From contig OX457024.1 in the NCBI GenBank assembly GCA_949752745.1, positions 111,156,219-111,220,218 on the forward strand: DNA of 64,000 nucleotides. Reading direction: 5' to 3'. This document shows positions 61,601 to 64,000 of the stretch, in pieces (positions within the stretch are counted from its first letter, which is position 1; every line of letters begins with the position of its first letter). The translations under genes were made by a program, and so were the position numbers. Under the pieces are notes generated by a model that was not told where the DNA came from, searched no databases, and was given only the letters and a program-made list of their open reading frames with translations. The stretch comes from Protula sp. h YS-2021 (lineage: Eukaryota > Annelida > Polychaeta > Sabellida > Serpulidae).

Positions 61601-64000
61601 TTGCGTGACATTAAAAGTATTGTTTCAAATGTCTCTGCATAAATAACTTGGTTCTTGAGGTAGGTGGGCGTAGGGAGGGGGGTGGATTTAAAGTATATTT
61701 GACCCACTTTTTCAAGGCAGCCCATATCAATGTTGCTATATATAAGATTGTTTATTCTAAGGATCCGCTTTCACGATTTTTTTAAGAATATATTTTTCTT
61801 TCTCAAAAGCAGAAATATCAAGAGGAGACGGGATGGCCTCAAGGATTATGTCATAAACAATAACAATTTCACTTTCATCAGACCTTGGTCTGTACAATCA
61901 GAAAAATAATGACAATATATCGAGCAGTTACACTTAGTCAAAACACAACTCGTCAGAGAAATGTAACATTCCAGAGTAAACAGAGCCTATCTCTTTGCGA
62001 AAAAAATAATAAAATGCACACATAAGAGATTTGTGCGCCCAACTGTAGAAAATTGAAGCGTTTTAAGATCATACAACCATTGAAAAGAAAATAAAGTCAG
62101 TCATTCGCCGCGGTTTTGGGCCCATCGATTCAAAAGGAAAATTAGAAGATTCTAACCGCATGTGTAAATACAGCTAATTTTAACAGACATAAGAGAAAAA
62201 TAAATGTATAACGTCGTCTATAGAACATTCAGATATACTGTGTAAAATAACATGTAAATATGAAAAACAGCCTGCAAACTATTAGAGTAAGCTTCTCCAG
62301 CTTGAAAACCGGAATTTGCCACACATTACAAGCATAGAAAGTTGTTGTTCTCTTTTCTTTCATTTGTATAAATGTTGAATTGTAAACGTGTAACACTTTC
62401 ATGCCAATTAAAACCTTGTAACTAGATCTTAAAAGTCCTTTTTTTTAAATTCAATGTCACTCAAACAGTACGACATGGAATATCGGGCGTAGCCAGCATT
62501 TTTGCAAGGAGTTTGTGAATTTCCGTTGCGTGACATTAAAAGTATTGTTTCAAATGTCTCTGCATAAATAACTTGGTTCTCGGGGTAGGAGGGAGTAGGG
62601 AGGGGGGTGTATTTAAAGTATATTTGACCCACTTTTTCAAGGCAGCCCATATCAATGTTATTATACCTAAGATTGTTTATTCTAAGGATCCGCTTTCACG
62701 ATTTTTTTAAGAATATATTTTTCTTTCTCAAAAGCAGAAATATCAAGAGGAGACGGGATGGCCTCAAGGATTATGTCATAAACAATAACAATTTCACTTT
62801 CATCCGACCTTGTTCTGTACAATCAGGAAAATAATGACAATATATCGAGCAGTTACACTTAGTCCAAACAAAATTCGTCAGAGAAATGTAACATTCCAGA
62901 GTAAACAGACCCTATCTGTTTACCGAAAAAATAATAAAACGCATACATAAGAGATTTCTGCGCCCAACTGTAGAAAATTGAAGCGTTTTAAGATCATACA
63001 ACCATTGAAAAGAAAATAAAGTCAGTCATTCGCAGCGGTTTTGGGCCCATCGATTCAAGAGGAAAACTAGAAGATTCTAACCGCATGTGTAAATACAGCT
63101 AATTTTAACAGAGATAAGAGAAAAATAAATGTATAACGTCGTCTATAGAACATTCAGATAAACTGTGTAAAATAACATGTAAATATGAAAAACAGCCTGC
63201 AAACTATTAGAGTAAGCTTCTCCAGTTTGAAAACCGGAATTTACCACACATTACAAGCATAGAAAAGTGTTGTTCTCTTTTCTTTCAATTGTATAAATGT
63301 TGAATTGTAAATGTGTAACACTTTCATGCCAATTAAAACCTTGTAACTAGATCTTAAAAGTCCTTTTTTTGTTCAATCCAATGCCACTCAAACAGCACGA
63401 TATGGAATATCGGGCGTAGCCAGCATTTTTTCAAGGAGTTTGTGAATTTCCGTTGCGTGACATTAAAAGTATTGTTTCAAATGTCTTCGCATAAATAACT
63501 TGGTTCTTGGGAAAGGTGGGAGTAGGGAGGGGGGTGGATTTAAAGTATATTTGACCCACTTTTTCAAGGCAGCCCATATCAATGTTGCAATACCTAAGAT
63601 TGTTTATTCTAAGGATCCGCTTTCACGATTTTTTTAAGAATATATTTTTCTTTCTCAAAAGCAGAAATATCAAGAGGAGACGGGATGGCGTCAAGGATTA
63701 TGTCATAAACAATAACAATTTCACTTTCATCAGACCTTGGTCTGTACAATCAGAAAAATAATGACAATATATCGAGCAGTTACACTTAGTCAAAACACAA
63801 CTCGTCAGAGAAATGTAACATTCCAGAGTAAACAGACCCTATCTCTTTACGAAAAAAATAATAAAACGCATACATAAGAGATTTCTGCGCCCAACTGTAG
63901 AAAATTGAAGCGTTTTAAGATCATACCACCAATGAACAGAAAATAAAGTCAGTCATTCGCAGCGGTTTTGGGCCCATCGATTCAAAAGGAAAATTAGAAG

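Larger units (their letters stand above)
57700..64000 (-). repeat. Right arm: inverted array of the 923-bp units
   Basis: Reverse complement of the left-arm units. The landmark cagcccatatca occurs near 59872, 60795, 61718, 62643 and 63567 (spacing about 923). It runs past the window end, so at least six units. Reading on the minus strand, the regular units are followed by the innermost-type variant (59.1-59.5 kb), then the hairpin segment and another outermost-type unit (57.7-58.6 kb), so the order is a permutation of the left arm. Confidence 0.9.

Overview
This is a window of AT-rich animal nuclear DNA: spliced genes with GT-AG introns, LINE, SINE, Tc1 and MITE debris, long microsatellites and several satellite families. 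Expanded F-type lectin genes with PAN domains, a multicopy-type tyrosine recombinase-like protein and the style of the repeats suggest a marine invertebrate, most likely a mollusc such as a bivalve. That assignment is inference. There is no prokaryotic operon structure, and most open frames on both strands are chance.

Region 1 (about 1-28.3 kb) is a degenerating tandem array of minus-strand genes for small secreted proteins: signal peptide, PAN/apple domain, then F-type lectin (fucolectin/F5-8C-like) domain. I reconstructed a five-exon structure from splice sites and codon phase. The copy at 23.70-27.70 kb is intact (246 residues) and keeps the whole fucose-binding signature. The copy at 9.91-12.95 kb has one nonsense codon in exon 2. 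The others (16.3-20.3 kb, 4.66-6.82 kb, 1.2-1.5 kb and short fragments at 8.5, 13.2, 27.8 and 28.1 kb) are partial or broken. The block at about 0.06-7 kb is a diverged copy of about 18.7-25 kb, and 8.4-10.3 kb repeats part of it again. Two decayed Tc1-like transposase remnants (17.6-18.7 kb), a tRNA-derived element and several minisatellites lie inside.

Region 2 (28.6-33.4 kb) is repeat-only: a 70-bp minisatellite, a 5'-truncated CR1/L2-like LINE with a mutated catalytic motif, a 38-bp minisatellite and a (TG)104 microsatellite.

Region 3 (33.65 kb to the window end) is the most unusual part. A plus-oriented array of about 923-bp units (33.65-37.7 kb) and an inverted array of the same units (57.7 to beyond 64 kb) flank about 20 kb. 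The interior has (a) a multi-exon plus-strand gene (about 38.0-49.98 kb) for a protein of about 1,580 residues with two zinc fingers, a tyrosine-recombinase core and a C-terminal Myb-like module, in which every resolved internal intron is phase 1; (b) a 507-bp satellite (six units); (c) a 578-bp satellite (three to four units) rich in palindromes; and (d) a small 83-codon frame followed by a diverged copy of its 3' end. The arms carry conserved G-quadruplex motifs and a strong hairpin. This may be a very large recombinase-bearing element with inverted satellite arms, or an ordinary gene embedded in inverted satellite DNA; the sequence alone does not decide.
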